A stretch of 64,000 bases of DNA from Candidatus Heritagella intestinalis (GTDB lineage Bacteria; Bacillota; Clostridia; Oscillospirales; Acutalibacteraceae). Positions 50,717 through 60,300 of this stretch are shown piece after piece (the stretch's first letter is position 1; each line of letters begins with the position of its first letter). Both the position numbers and the translations under genes were made by a program. The notes beneath the pieces are model-generated. The model was not told where the DNA came from, searched no databases, and saw nothing but the letters and a program-made list of their open reading frames with translations. The stretch spans positions 90,241-154,240 of the forward strand of contig CAJFVO010000005.1 in the NCBI GenBank assembly GCA_904420555.1, given 5' to 3'.

Positions 50717-53700
50717 TTAAAAGAGGCTCAGCTGCTGAACCTCCGGCTTTCGGTAGGAACGGGCGGTTTCCCGCAGCACTTCCTTGGGGAGCTCCCCGGC
50801 AAAGGCGGAGGGCTTACCCCCACTGGTGAGGAGCAGCTCCTCCCGGGCTCGGGTCATGCCCACAAAGAACAGCCGCCGTTCTTCTTCCAGATTCACCGGC
50901 TCTCCCTCCCGCTCTAAGGGAAGGGTCCCTTCTTCCAGCCCGGCCAGGAACACCACCGGGAACTCCAACCCCTTGGCGGCGTGGAGGGTCATGAGGCGCA
51001 CCGCCCCGGAGGGATACCGCTTCCGGCTCCGGCGCACGTCGCCCTCTTCTCCCAAGTCCAGCGCGCTGAGCAAATCAGCCATGGTATCGTAAAACACCGC
51101 AGTTTCACACAGCTGCTCCATGGCGGGGCTGTCCCCATGACGCTCCCGCCAGCCGTCTAGCAGCTTCCGGGGCTTCTCCCTTCTCACCAGGGGAAGCCCC
51201 TTTTCGTATTCTTCCAGCCACAAGGCCAGATGGCCAAAGCCCCCCAGCTCTTCCCGCAAAGGCTCCAGTCCAGGGGGATTCTCCGTGGAAAAAATCTCCT
51301 GCATCCAGCCTACTAAATGAGCCGGGCAGTCCCACACCAGACGCAGGCAAGTGGCCAGGGCCACGGTGTCCTGGGAATTCAGCAAAAACCGGTAAAAGGC
51401 CAAAGCCCCCTGGACATCGTCCTCTTCCAGCAGCCGGCCCCGGCCGGAAACCACACAGGGGATGCTGTCGTGAATCAGGGCCTTTTCCACCTGCTCCAAC
51501 CGGCGGCGGGTGCGGCACAGTATGGCAATTTCCGAGAAGGAGCGAGGGGCTTCCTCCGGGCCGCCCATTTCCTGGGCCTCCAGCATATCCACGCCGCCGG
51601 TCATCCGGCGAATCTCCTTGGCAATCCACACGCTCTCGTCAAAGAGGGTGGCTGCCTGCACCAGCCGCACCGGATTGGCCGCCGGGGCATGGGCCTTCAT
51701 CACCCGCTCTTCGCCGGGATTGTGGCCGATTACTTCCCCCGCCGCCTGCAAAATGGCCGGGGCGGAACGGTAGTTGTCCGTCAGGCGGATACAGGCGGCT
51801 TCCGGAAAGTCAGCCAGCAACCGGTCAAAGCAGGCGGCGTCTGCTCCTCGGAAGCCGTAGATAGACTGGTCCGGGTCGCCGATGACAAACAGGCTCTTGC
51901 TGTGCCCGCTCCAATGGGCCACCAGTTGGCGCTGCACCGGGTTACTATCCTGGAACTCGTCCACCAGCACATGGGTAAAGCACTTCTTTTTTGCCACGTC
52001 CATTTTCAGGGCGTCCAGAAGCAGGCTGTCCACGTCCCGGGCCCCCAGGGATTGCAACCGGGCCTCATAGGCCTGGGCCATTCCCGGGGCCAGGGATTCC
52101 AGGGCTTCCTCACTGCCGGGAAGGCCGTTTCGCAGGTTGGAAAGGGCTGTCCGCACCTTTTTGGGGGATTCCTTGCTCCCCATTTCAGCGAGCAGGCTGC
52201 GGATTTCCTCCAATACTTCCCGGTCGGAGAGCAGGGGACGCCGCTCCAACAGGGAGAGGCTCACTCCGTGGAAAGTGCCCACTGTCAGGCCCCGGAGGGC
52301 TTTTTTACCTCCCAGCTCTTCTTCCAGACGGCTGCGCAGCTCCTGGGCCGCCGCCTGGGTAAAGGTGACGGCGGTGATTTCCGAGGGCTTGGCCCGACCG
52401 CTTTGCAGGAGCCAGGCAATCCGGGCGATGAGGGTACGGGTCTTGCCCGCTCCCGGGCCAGCCACCACGGCGGTGACCGCCGCCGGGGACTCCACCGCCG
52501 CCTGCTGTTCCGGGTTCAGGCCGGCAGCCGGGGCCGGAGCCTTTTCCACCGGCGAGGGGGCGGCCTTCTGCACCGGTTTTTTGGCCGGCTTCTTGGGGAG
52601 GATGGCCTGTTCCGTTGCCTGGAACAGGGAGGTCTGCCCCAAAAAGTTCTCCCGCTCCTCCTGGGAAAACACGGAAATCACTCCGTATTCCCCGTCATAG
52701 CCGGCAGATTTCCGCACTTCCCCGGCCCGCATCCGCCGGAGCCCCTCGGCAATGAGGGGCCCGAAGGCCCGGGAGACCTCTTCCAGGGGCGCTTCCCGGA
52801 GAATGGTGAATTCCGGCCCCAAAGCCCGGAGCATGTGGAAATACTGCTCCTGGACTTTTTTGGAACCCGCGGAAAGCCCCGTAGACGAGGCGATGAGCTC
52901 CGGCAGGGGCATGAGGCTCTCAAAGGGCTTGGCGTTGGCCGGGCGGAACCCGGCGGGCCGGTCGGCCAGTTCCTCTACCCGGTGCTGGACCCCGATAGTG
53001 AGCTTTTTCCCGCACACCGGGCAGCGGCCCCCCAGCTCCAATGCCTGGGAGGGCTCCAAACACAGGCGGCAGTTCCGGTGGCCGTCCAAATGGTATTTCC
53101 CTTCCTCCGGGAAAAATTCCAGAGTGCCGGCAAAGCCCTCCCCGGTCTGGATGGCCCGGGCCATGGCGGGATAGGAAAGCTCTGTGTCGATTACATCCGC
53201 CTCCCGGCCCAGCTTTTGGGGAGAATGGGCGTCGGAGTGGGACACCAGGGTCAGCCCGTCCAGGGCAGAAACCTGCCAGTTCATGGGCGGGTCCGAGGAA
53301 AGGCCTGTTTCCAAAGCGTGGACATAGGGGGTTAAATCCTCATAGCATTCCTCTATGGTGTCAAAGCCGGAAAAGGCCCCGAACAGGGAAAAATGAGGCG
53401 TCCAGATGTGGGCGGGGATGTACACGGCCTCCGGGCAGGTTTCCAGGACAATTTCCAGCAAATCCCGGCTGTCCAATCCTAAAATGGGCCGGCCATCGGA
53501 GTGGAGGTTTCCAATAGCCTCCAGCTTTTGCGAGAGGGATCCCGCCGCTTCCAGGCTGGGGAGCAGAATCACATGGTGAACCTTCCGGGTGCGGCCGTTC
53601 TTTTTGTAAATGGTGCTGATTTCCCCGGTAATGACAAAGCGGGGATCCGGCGCGTTTGCCGGGGCGCCTTCCAGACGCAGCTCGGGACGCAGGGTGTAAA

Positions 53701-53884
53701 AGCCCTCTTCGGCGGGAACCAGCATCTCCCCTAATTCCTGCCGCCAGGCCGGATGGGTAAAGTCCCCGGTACCCACTACCCCAATGCCCTTATACCGGGC
53801 CCACAAGTCCAAATGGGGCGCGTCCCCTTCCTTACTGGTGGCCCGGGAAAACCGGGAGTGGATATGGAGGTCGGCAATATACAT
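50717..53884 (-). CDS. EndoQ-like nuclease fused to UvrD/PcrA-type helicase
   Basis: A 1055-residue fusion. Residues 1-~270 form a PHP nuclease domain (ADLHIHSRFSRAT, VVGTGDFTHP, SHSDAHSP). Cys272, Cys275, Cys288 and Cys291 make the EndoQ zinc finger. A clamp-like QTSLF occurs at 417-421, and a Pro/Ala/Lys linker covers about 430-455. A complete SF1A helicase follows: GPGAGKT, DEFQDSNPVQ, GDPDQSIYGFRGA, DNYRS, LMTLHAAKGLEF, VGMTRAREEL. The protein ends in QLSLF, the sliding-clamp pentapeptide. EndoQ nicks DNA 5' of deaminated or abasic bases; the helicase could strip the nicked strand. ATG 53884 starts at the PHP motif. Confidence 0.9.
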   Translation of the reverse strand: MYIADLHIHSRFSRATSKEGDAPHLDLWARYKGIGVVGTGDFTHPAWRQELGEMLVPAEEGFYTLRPELRLEGAPANAPDPRFVITGEISTIYKKNGRTRKVHHVILLPSLEAAGSLSQKLEAIGNLHSDGRPILGLDSRDLLEIVLETCPEAVYIPAHIWTPHFSLFGAFSGFDTIEECYEDLTPYVHALETGLSSDPPMNWQVSALDGLTLVSHSDAHSPQKLGREADVIDTELSYPAMARAIQTGEGFAGTLEFFPEEGKYHLDGHRNCRLCLEPSQALELGGRCPVCGKKLTIGVQHRVEELADRPAGFRPANAKPFESLMPLPELIASSTGLSAGSKKVQEQYFHMLRALGPEFTILREAPLEEVSRAFGPLIAEGLRRMRAGEVRKSAGYDGEYGVISVFSQEERENFLGQTSLFQATEQAILPKKPAKKPVQKAAPSPVEKAPAPAAGLNPEQQAAVESPAAVTAVVAGPGAGKTRTLIARIAWLLQSGRAKPSEITAVTFTQAAAQELRSRLEEELGGKKALRGLTVGTFHGVSLSLLERRPLLSDREVLEEIRSLLAEMGSKESPKKVRTALSNLRNGLPGSEEALESLAPGMAQAYEARLQSLGARDVDSLLLDALKMDVAKKKCFTHVLVDEFQDSNPVQRQLVAHWSGHSKSLFVIGDPDQSIYGFRGADAACFDRLLADFPEAACIRLTDNYRSAPAILQAAGEVIGHNPGEERVMKAHAPAANPVRLVQAATLFDESVWIAKEIRRMTGGVDMLEAQEMGGPEEAPRSFSEIAILCRTRRRLEQVEKALIHDSIPCVVSGRGRLLEEDDVQGALAFYRFLLNSQDTVALATCLRLVWDCPAHLVGWMQEIFSTENPPGLEPLREELGGFGHLALWLEEYEKGLPLVRREKPRKLLDGWRERHGDSPAMEQLCETAVFYDTMADLLSALDLGEEGDVRRSRKRYPSGAVRLMTLHAAKGLEFPVVFLAGLEEGTLPLEREGEPVNLEEERRLFFVGMTRAREELLLTSGGKPSAFAGELPKEVLRETARSYRKPEVQQLSLF

Positions 53885-53930
53885 AGGCGAATCTTCCTTT
53901 CTCATGGCCTTTTGGGGATTTCCAGATAAG

Positions 53931-53963
53931 AAAAATGGGACTCCGCCGGGCAGGCGGAATCCC
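53931..53963 (-). terminator. Terminator of small membrane protein gene
   Basis: GGGATTCCGCC pairs with GGCGGAGTCCC on the minus strand, followed by ATTTTTC. It lies between the 50-residue gene and the EndoQ-helicase gene. Confidence 0.85.
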
Positions 53964-53983
53964 AACATGCGGAAACCGGGAAA

Positions 53984-54136
53984 TCACTGGATAGAGCAGT
54001 CCAGATAGCGCTCCAGTTCTTCCTCGTCCTTCTTCTTCCGATCCAGGAACAGAAGGATCGCAGTGACAGCAGTGGCCACTGCTGCCGCAATCGTAACAAT
54101 CCCGATAATCAGACCGGCTTTGTTGCACTTTTTCAT
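53984..54136 (-). CDS. Small single-span membrane protein
   Basis: A 50-residue peptide: basic start (MKKCNKAG), one helix (LIIGIVTIAAAVATAVTAILLFL), then DRKKKDEEELERYLDCSIQ. GGAGG lies 9 nt before ATG 54136. I do not recognise it, but short one-helix proteins with an acidic coiled tail are common in clostridial genomes. It has its own terminator. Confidence 0.68.
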   Translation of the reverse strand: MKKCNKAGLIIGIVTIAAAVATAVTAILLFLDRKKKDEEELERYLDCSIQ

Positions 54137-54261
54137 ACCTGAGCACCTCCAAAATTCAAGAAAAATCACATTGAGAGAAACGAATTGACAAATCAAAAGG
54201 TTCCTATCCCTTATGATACCCAAATTTTGTGAAAAAGTCAAATAAAATCCTGTTTTTCGGG

Positions 54262-54294
54262 CAAAAATAAAAAGCAGAGTGCAATACTCTGCTT
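54262..54294 (-). terminator. Terminator of rpsT
   Basis: AAGCAGAGT (54272-54280) pairs with ACTCTGCTT (54286-54294). On the minus strand it is followed by TTTATTTTTG. Confidence 0.85.
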
Positions 54295-54361
54295 CTTTTA
54301 AGTCCGGAAGTTCCGGTAAATCAAGAGTTGGACCATCGGCCGAAACCGCTTCTGATCCCAA

Positions 54362-54622
54362 TCAGGCGCTGGCGTTCAGCTTGCGGGCCAGAGCGGACTT
54401 CTTTCTGGCAGCAGTGTTCTTGTGCATAATGCCCTTGGCAGCAGCCTGGTCAATCTTCTTGATGGCAACGCGGACAGCCTCGGCCTTATCGGCAGCATTG
54501 TTCTCAATGGCAATATTGGCCTTCTTCATATCCGTCTTCAGGGCGGAATTGATGGCCTTGTTCCGCATGGTCTTGGTGGCAATCACCTTAACGCGCTTCT
54601 TGGCAGACTTAATATTCGGCAT
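54362..54622 (-). CDS. rpsT: 30S ribosomal protein S20
   Basis: An 86-residue basic helical protein: MPNIKSAKKRVKVIATKTMRNKAINS...AAAKGIMHKNTAARKKSALARKLN, the S20 pattern. It binds 16S rRNA early in 30S assembly. GGAGG precedes ATG 54622. Divergent from gpr, as in many Clostridia. A consensus-type promoter lies at 54660-54688. Confidence 0.97.
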   Translation of the reverse strand: MPNIKSAKKRVKVIATKTMRNKAINSALKTDMKKANIAIENNAADKAEAVRVAIKKIDQAAAKGIMHKNTAARKKSALARKLNASA

Positions 54623-54659
54623 GGTCACACCTCCTTCTACACGTTTTCGCGTACAAGTA

Positions 54660-54688
54660 ATCATAGCACGGAAACGGGGAAAATGCAA
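54660..54688 (-). promoter_or_regulatory. Sigma-A promoter of rpsT
   Basis: Minus strand TTGCAT (54683-54688), 17 bp, TATGAT (54660-54665). The -35 to -10 spacer carries one arm of an inverted repeat AACGGGGAA/TTCCCCGTT (54673-54711). Confidence 0.8.
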
Positions 54689-54756
54689 GATTTTTTTGAA
54701 AATTCCCCGTTTTTCCGATGACAGAAATCTCTTTTGAGAAAGGAAGAATTTTGGCA

Positions 54757-55641
54757 ATGATGTATCGTACCGACCTGGCGCTGGAAGCAGCCGCCGCATT
54801 TGGCGGCGGACAGGAGGGCTATACTGTCCGGCGGGAAGCCTTTTCCGGCCGCAGCGCCGTCACAGTGGAAATCCGCACCCCTGAAGCGGCAGAGCGCCTG
54901 CAAAAACCCATGGGGAAATACTGCACCATTGAGCTGCCCCCCTTTTCCGACGCGGTAGACCCGGAGGGCAAGGGGGAATCCCTCATCGCCAAAAAGCTCC
55001 GGGAAATGCTGCCGCCCCAAGGGGAAATCCTGGTCATGGGCCTGGGAAACCGTTCCCTGACGGCGGACGCCCTGGGCCCAAAAACCGCCGACCGGGTACT
55101 GGCTACCCGGCACATCCGGGAAGAACTGGCCCGGGTGGCGGGGCTGGAAAACTTGCGTCCTGTGGCGGTGTCCTCCCCCGGGGTTCTGGGGATTACGGGC
55201 ATTGAGACAGCGGAAATCCTGCGCTCCCTGGTGCAGGAGCTGCAGCCGGCGGCGGTAGTGGCAGTAGACGCTTTAGCGGCCATGGATTTGCATCGGATGG
55301 GCCGCACGGTGCAGCTTTCCGACAGCGGCATTGCCCCGGGATCTGGGGTGGGGAACTGCCGGCCCCGGCTGGACCAGGACTCCATGGGGGTGCCGGTTAT
55401 TGGGGTGGGGGTGCCTACAGTGGTGGACGGCATGACCCTGGCGGCAGGGCTGCTGCACCTGGACGAAACCGAACGGGAACGGTTAGAGCCTCTGGCCACA
55501 TTCCCGCCTTTGACGGTGACCGTGCGGGAAGTAGACCTGCTCATTGCCCGGGCGGCTTCCATGGTGGGGATGGCCATTAACCGGGCCTTAAACCCGCAAG
55601 TAGACCGTCAAATTTTTCTGGAGCTGACAGAAGGAACCTAA
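54757..55641 (+). CDS. gpr: Germination protease Gpr
   Basis: A 294-residue spore protease that degrades small acid-soluble proteins after germination. Landmarks are YRTDLALEAA (propeptide/self-cleavage region), VMGLGNRSLTADALGPKTA, VSSPGVLGITGIETAEI, VAVDALAAMDLHRMGRTVQLSDSGI and GVPTVVDG. ATG 54757 or the adjacent ATG is favoured; AAAGGA lies about 12 nt upstream. It should be read by sigma-F/sigma-G; I could not identify the promoter with certainty. Confidence 0.93.
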   Translation: MMYRTDLALEAAAAFGGGQEGYTVRREAFSGRSAVTVEIRTPEAAERLQKPMGKYCTIELPPFSDAVDPEGKGESLIAKKLREMLPPQGEILVMGLGNRSLTADALGPKTADRVLATRHIREELARVAGLENLRPVAVSSPGVLGITGIETAEILRSLVQELQPAAVVAVDALAAMDLHRMGRTVQLSDSGIAPGSGVGNCRPRLDQDSMGVPVIGVGVPTVVDGMTLAAGLLHLDETERERLEPLATFPPLTVTVREVDLLIARAASMVGMAINRALNPQVDRQIFLELTEGT

Positions 55642-55736
55642 GGCCCCAGAGAATCCTCCAAATGCACAAAACCCGCCGGTTTCCATATTATAGGAAGGAA
55701 ACCAGGGCGTATATCGCCCGAAAAGGAGGATTTCAT

Positions 55737-56528
55737 ATGGCCGAGCATGATTTTTCCCCTGACGCCAGTGGGAGCTTTAAAGAAGCCGTCTGTATCGATG
55801 CGATGCGAATCTATGATTCCTGTAGCGATAAGGACTGCTTGGAGGATATCCGCGTGCTGTTCCCCAAATCCCAGCAGGAACTGGTCAACTGCGCCACCAA
55901 CGTCCGCATCCGGGACGTTGAGGTGCTGACGGTCTATCTGGATTTGCAGCCCGTGCCCTTTAACAAGGGCTTCTACTCCGTGGATATGACCTTCTTCTTT
56001 GACGTCTCCCTGGACCTGTTCCGGGCTCCGGCGTCCGGCCCCATTGCAGTACATGGCATTTCCATCTTCAGCAAGAAGGTGATCCTGTACGGCAGCGAGG
56101 GCAACGTGAAGATGTTCTCTTCCGACGGTTCCGCCGACGAAATCGACAGCACCGACTGCAAAGTGCTTCCCAAAGCCACGGTACAGGTAGCCCAGCCCAT
56201 TGCCCTTTCCGCCCGCATCTGCGACGGCAGCCCCTGCGGCTGCGAATCCTGCTGCCGGATTCCCGAATGCATCTGCAGCCGGTACGGCGGGGAATTCGAA
56301 ACCGGCGCCTGCCCCCGCACGGTGTACGCTACCATTGGCCTGTTTATCATCGTGCAGATTGTCCGCAACGTCCAGATGCTCATTCCCGCCTACGATTTCT
56401 GCATTCCCGAGAAAGAATGCGAAGCTTCTTCCGACAACCCCTGCGAGCTGTTCCGCCGCATTGAGTTCCCCACAGATGAATTCTTCCCGCCTAAGGCCGG
56501 AGACTGCGGGTGCAGCGACCGCTGCTGA
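55737..56528 (+). CDS. Conserved Cys-rich clostridial protein of unknown function
   Basis: A 263-residue protein with two beta-rich parts. The first has FKEAVCIDAMRIYDSC-type residues followed by DKDCLEDIRV and PFNKGFYSVDMTFFF; the middle has KKVILYGSEGNVKMFSS and VAQPIALSARI. A Cys cluster follows (GSPCGCESCCRIPECIC), and the end is again Cys-rich (DCGCSDRC). I remember this pattern as a widespread clostridial family without an assigned function. AAAAGGAGG precedes ATG 55737. It lies downstream of gpr with a terminator behind it. Spore-coat or exosporium location is a guess from the cysteines and context. Confidence 0.8.
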   Translation: MAEHDFSPDASGSFKEAVCIDAMRIYDSCSDKDCLEDIRVLFPKSQQELVNCATNVRIRDVEVLTVYLDLQPVPFNKGFYSVDMTFFFDVSLDLFRAPASGPIAVHGISIFSKKVILYGSEGNVKMFSSDGSADEIDSTDCKVLPKATVQVAQPIALSARICDGSPCGCESCCRIPECICSRYGGEFETGACPRTVYATIGLFIIVQIVRNVQMLIPAYDFCIPEKECEASSDNPCELFRRIEFPTDEFFPPKAGDCGCSDRC

Positions 56529-56546
56529 TTCCCCCTATTGTAACGG

Positions 56547-56574
56547 AAAATGGAGGCCTTCGGGCCTCCATTTT
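56547..56574. terminator. Bidirectional terminator with TTCG loop
   Basis: AAAATGGAGGCC-TTCG-GGCCTCCATTTT, a UUCG tetraloop stem with A/T flanks on both sides, ends the Cys-rich gene on the plus strand and trmB on the minus strand. Confidence 0.9.
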
Positions 56575-57270
56575 TCATTGGCCGGCAGCGCTCTCCGCTT
56601 CTTCCGACAGGGGCAGCATCCGGGCCTTTAAGGCCTTGGTGCGGATGCCCTGGGCCGTGAACATCACCTCGTGCTCCGACTCGATATTCTCCGGGTCGTT
56701 CTCCCCGTGGAGGTCAAAGGTCTTGGCGTAGATGGCGAAGCCCGCCTCTTCCAGATACCGCTGAGTGGCCAGAAACAGGTCGTCGTTATCGGTTTTAAAC
56801 CAGATTTCCCCTCCCTCTCGGAGCAGAGAGCGGTATTTTTTTAGCTGGATGGTGTGAGTCAGGCGGCGCTTGTGGTGCCGGGCCTTGGGCCAGGGATTGC
56901 AGAAGTTGATGTAAATTCGCTCTACTTGATCCCGCTCCCCATCCAGGATCGCGGAAATTTTCTCAATATCATAGGCGGTAAGCATGACGTTTTCCACCTT
57001 CCGGTCTCCATCAGTGAAAACTCCTTCGATATTCCGCCGGGCTACCCCCAGCACATCGGGGCTCTGGTCAATGCCGATATAATTCACTTCCGGATGGCGA
57101 AAAGCCAGCTCTGCCAGGAAGGTGCATTTGCCGCAGCCCAAGTCCAGATGCAGGGGCTGCTCCTTGGCAAACCGGGACTGCCACTTCCCTTTCAGTTCCT
57201 GGGGTGCATCGGTGTAATAAGGGCAGGCCGCCAGCTCAGGCCGGGCCCAGTCTTTTTTTCGCATTCTCAT
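56575..57270 (-). CDS. trmB: tRNA (guanine-N7)-methyltransferase
   Basis: A 231-residue SAM enzyme that makes m7G46 in tRNA. The N-terminus MRMRKKDWARPEL is typical. The SAM site is LDLGCGKCTFL, and the family motif YINFCNPWPKARHHKRRL carries the catalytic Asn/Pro region (Asn-Phe-Cys-Asn-Pro-Trp-Pro). FKTDND follows. GGAG lies about 11 nt upstream. Confidence 0.95.
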   Translation of the reverse strand: MRMRKKDWARPELAACPYYTDAPQELKGKWQSRFAKEQPLHLDLGCGKCTFLAELAFRHPEVNYIGIDQSPDVLGVARRNIEGVFTDGDRKVENVMLTAYDIEKISAILDGERDQVERIYINFCNPWPKARHHKRRLTHTIQLKKYRSLLREGGEIWFKTDNDDLFLATQRYLEEAGFAIYAKTFDLHGENDPENIESEHEVMFTAQGIRTKALKARMLPLSEEAESAAGQ

Positions 57271-57368
57271 AGGGAAATTCTCTCCATTTTCTATACGATT
57301 TGTATTTTAAAGTTATTTTATGACAATTTGTATCTGAATTTTGCGGAACCTCAGGCTCAATCTAGCGG

Positions 57369-60300
57369 TTAACCGCAGAAGAACCAGCCCGGCAGCCATT
57401 GGAGGCTGTGAGCGTAGTCCGCTGTGGTGACGGCCCCGGAAATCACCGGAAAAAACACTGCAAACAGCACTGCCGCCGCCACCAACACGCCGCCCCACAG
57501 GCACCGGGGAAGGGCTATGGAAACCGGGCCCACCCGGAGGGCCCCCGCAAACCGGCCGGATTCCTCCAAGTGGTCAAACACCAGCAGCAGGGCTAACAAA
57601 GCAAAGGGCAGGGCGGTAAAGTAGTGGTACAGGAAAGTCAGCCGGGGCACCAGCACCCAGGGCAGATAGGCCGCCAAAAAGCCGGTGAGGAGGAAGCCCG
57701 CTTTTCGATCCCGCCGGACAATCCCTCGCCACAAAGCCCAGAGCAGGGCCGGAATAGAGCCCCACCAGAGCACCGGGTTGCCAAAGGAGGAGATGGTACA
57801 CACCGCTCCGGGCACGCCCCCGGCGTCATAGGTGATGTGGTACCACACAGGCCGGGCCATGATGGGCCACTGATACCAGGGAGAGGAAAAGCTGTGCTCC
57901 GCCTGAAGGGTGGAATGGTAGTTATACATATGCATCTGATAGCCCCACCAGCCGGACAGGGAAGCGTCATGGCCTGGGAGCAGCAGCACCGGCAAAAAGG
58001 CCGCGTAGTAAATGCCAAAGGGAATCACTAGGAAAAACAGGCAGCACCACAACAGCAGGCCCGCTGTCCGCCGGCCCAGGCCGGACCGCTCTTCTGCGGG
58101 ACAATCCCGCCAGGCCCGCCACAGCCGCCAGAAAAACAGCACCGCCAGCCCCACAGCCCCGTAGGCCGCCGTCCACTTGGCGGCAATGCCCAGACCGGTA
58201 AAGGCCCCGCAGAGGAACAGGGGCAAAAGGAGCTTTCTCATGGGCGCGGCCCGCACATCCTGCTGGCAGAAACACAGCATAGCGTCGTACATGAGCAGCA
58301 GGAAAAACACCGCATAGGTGTCAATGGTGGCAATGCGGGTCTGGGTGAAGTGCATAAAGTCCAGGGCAAAGAGAATAGTTCCCCCCGCTGCCAGCCAGGT
58401 CTTGCCGAAAAGCCGTTTGATGAGGTGATAGAGGATGGGCAACATCAGCACCCCAAACAGGGCCCCCATAAACCGCCAGCCAAAGGGGTTCATGCCAAAG
58501 AGCAGGATGCCCAGGCTCATGATGAGTTTCCCCAGGGTGGGGTGGGTGTTCTCATAGGGTTCCGCCCCCAGCAGGTGCTCATAGGCCGTGCGGGCGTGGT
58601 AGATTTCGTCAAAATAAGTGGAGTCGTACCAGGTGGGATGCAGGGGCACCTCTCCCTGCTCGTCCACCAATGATTGTCCCTCCCCATCCAGCAGGGTCAG
58701 GGACAGGAGGGATTCTCCATCGATGGAAGTGACGGCAATCTCGTTGAGCACCGGCGTGCCGGAAACCGCCGTCAGGCGCAGATAGCGGGATTCTGCCGGC
58801 AGGGAGAACTCCTGCCAGGCAAACACGCTGTCATCGGTGAGGGAACCGGCGCTCTCCCAGGTGACCCCGTCTGGGGAAACTTCTACGGCCACATCCACCC
58901 CCACATGGGCGGCTTCCCCCTTTACGGGCACCGTCAGCCCTGGCAGATAGCGCAACGCCCCGCCGTCCTGGGAGAGGGAAACCGTGACGCTCTCCCCCGG
59001 CTGGGGCGCCCAGGCCGTCTCCGGCATACTCGTAGAACCCAGACACCAGAATCCCAGCACCCCATAGGCCAGGGCGATTCCTCCGGCTAGAAGCCAGTCC
59101 CGGGGTGCCATCCGCCGGGCCCGCTGGGGCTCTTCCGGCCCGGAAAGGGCGCCGGAGGGCTGTTGCAGGTGGGCCGGAGGGGCGGGGAACGCCTGTACCC
59201 GCTCCCGGACAAACACCTGCCACAGGGCAAACACCGTATAGGCCCCGGCGGCCAGATGCAGGGCCGAGAGCAGCAGAATCACCGGGGACGTGGGGGAAAC
59301 ATAGCTGTTATTGAGATACAGCACATAGGAAACATTGAGGAAATGGAGGGCCGACAGGCCAAAGAAGGAACCGAACAGCCGGCGGTCCCCGGTGCGGGCG
59401 GCGCAGAGCAGCAGGAAGAACAGCGCCGGAAACAGGTAGCGCTCGTGCATTTTCGGAGCGAAGAGGTACACTGTCAGCATGATGATGCAGGGCACGGCAA
59501 AAAGAGCCCCTTTTCTTCGACTCTTCCAGTAAAATACCCCGGAGAGAACCACCGCGAACACTGCTGTCCCAAAGGTCAGCAAAGACGGCACCCACAGAGG
59601 AACCGAAGAAATGTCGTACCAGTTCAGACCCAAAAGCCCATAGAGGTTATAGGCGTTGATAGTGAAGTAATTGTAATTGGACATAGCCAGCAGGTATCGA
59701 GCCGGCAGCCAACTGAAATCCCAGCCCTGTGTGTAGGGTAAGGCCAGCAGGAAAATCACCACAAAAGCGGAGATCAGCCCCAAAGCCAGCCCTCTCCAAT
59801 CCTTCCTCTTCAGTACAAAGAACAGGAACACCGGCGCAAACAGGAGCATCTGGGGCTTCATGAGCACGCCAAGGCCGTAGAGGGCCCCGGCGGCGGCCAT
59901 CCAGCCGGATTTTTCCCGGAAAAGCAGCAGCATGGCCCCCAGTAGAAGCATCACACAGAAGCTGTCCGCCTGGCCCCAGATGGTGCTGTTGATGAGCACT
60001 GCCGGGCAGAAGAGATAGAGTCCCGCCGCCAAAACGCCCAGGTAAGAGCCGGCCTTTTTTTCCGTCAACCGGTATAGGAGCCAGCCGCAGGCCAAATCTG
60101 CCAGAATAGAAGGCAGCTTGATGAGCAAGGTAAACCCGCTTCCAGAAACGTCCAGCCCCAAAAGCTGCCGCAGCTTTTCCAGCAGCCATAAAACCGTCAA
60201 ATAGCCTGGTGGGTAGTCCAGGAACACATCACTATAGTAAATATTGTTCATGCCTAAGCTATCCACCAGGCCAGCCCAGGCCTTAAAGGTATTCATGTCG

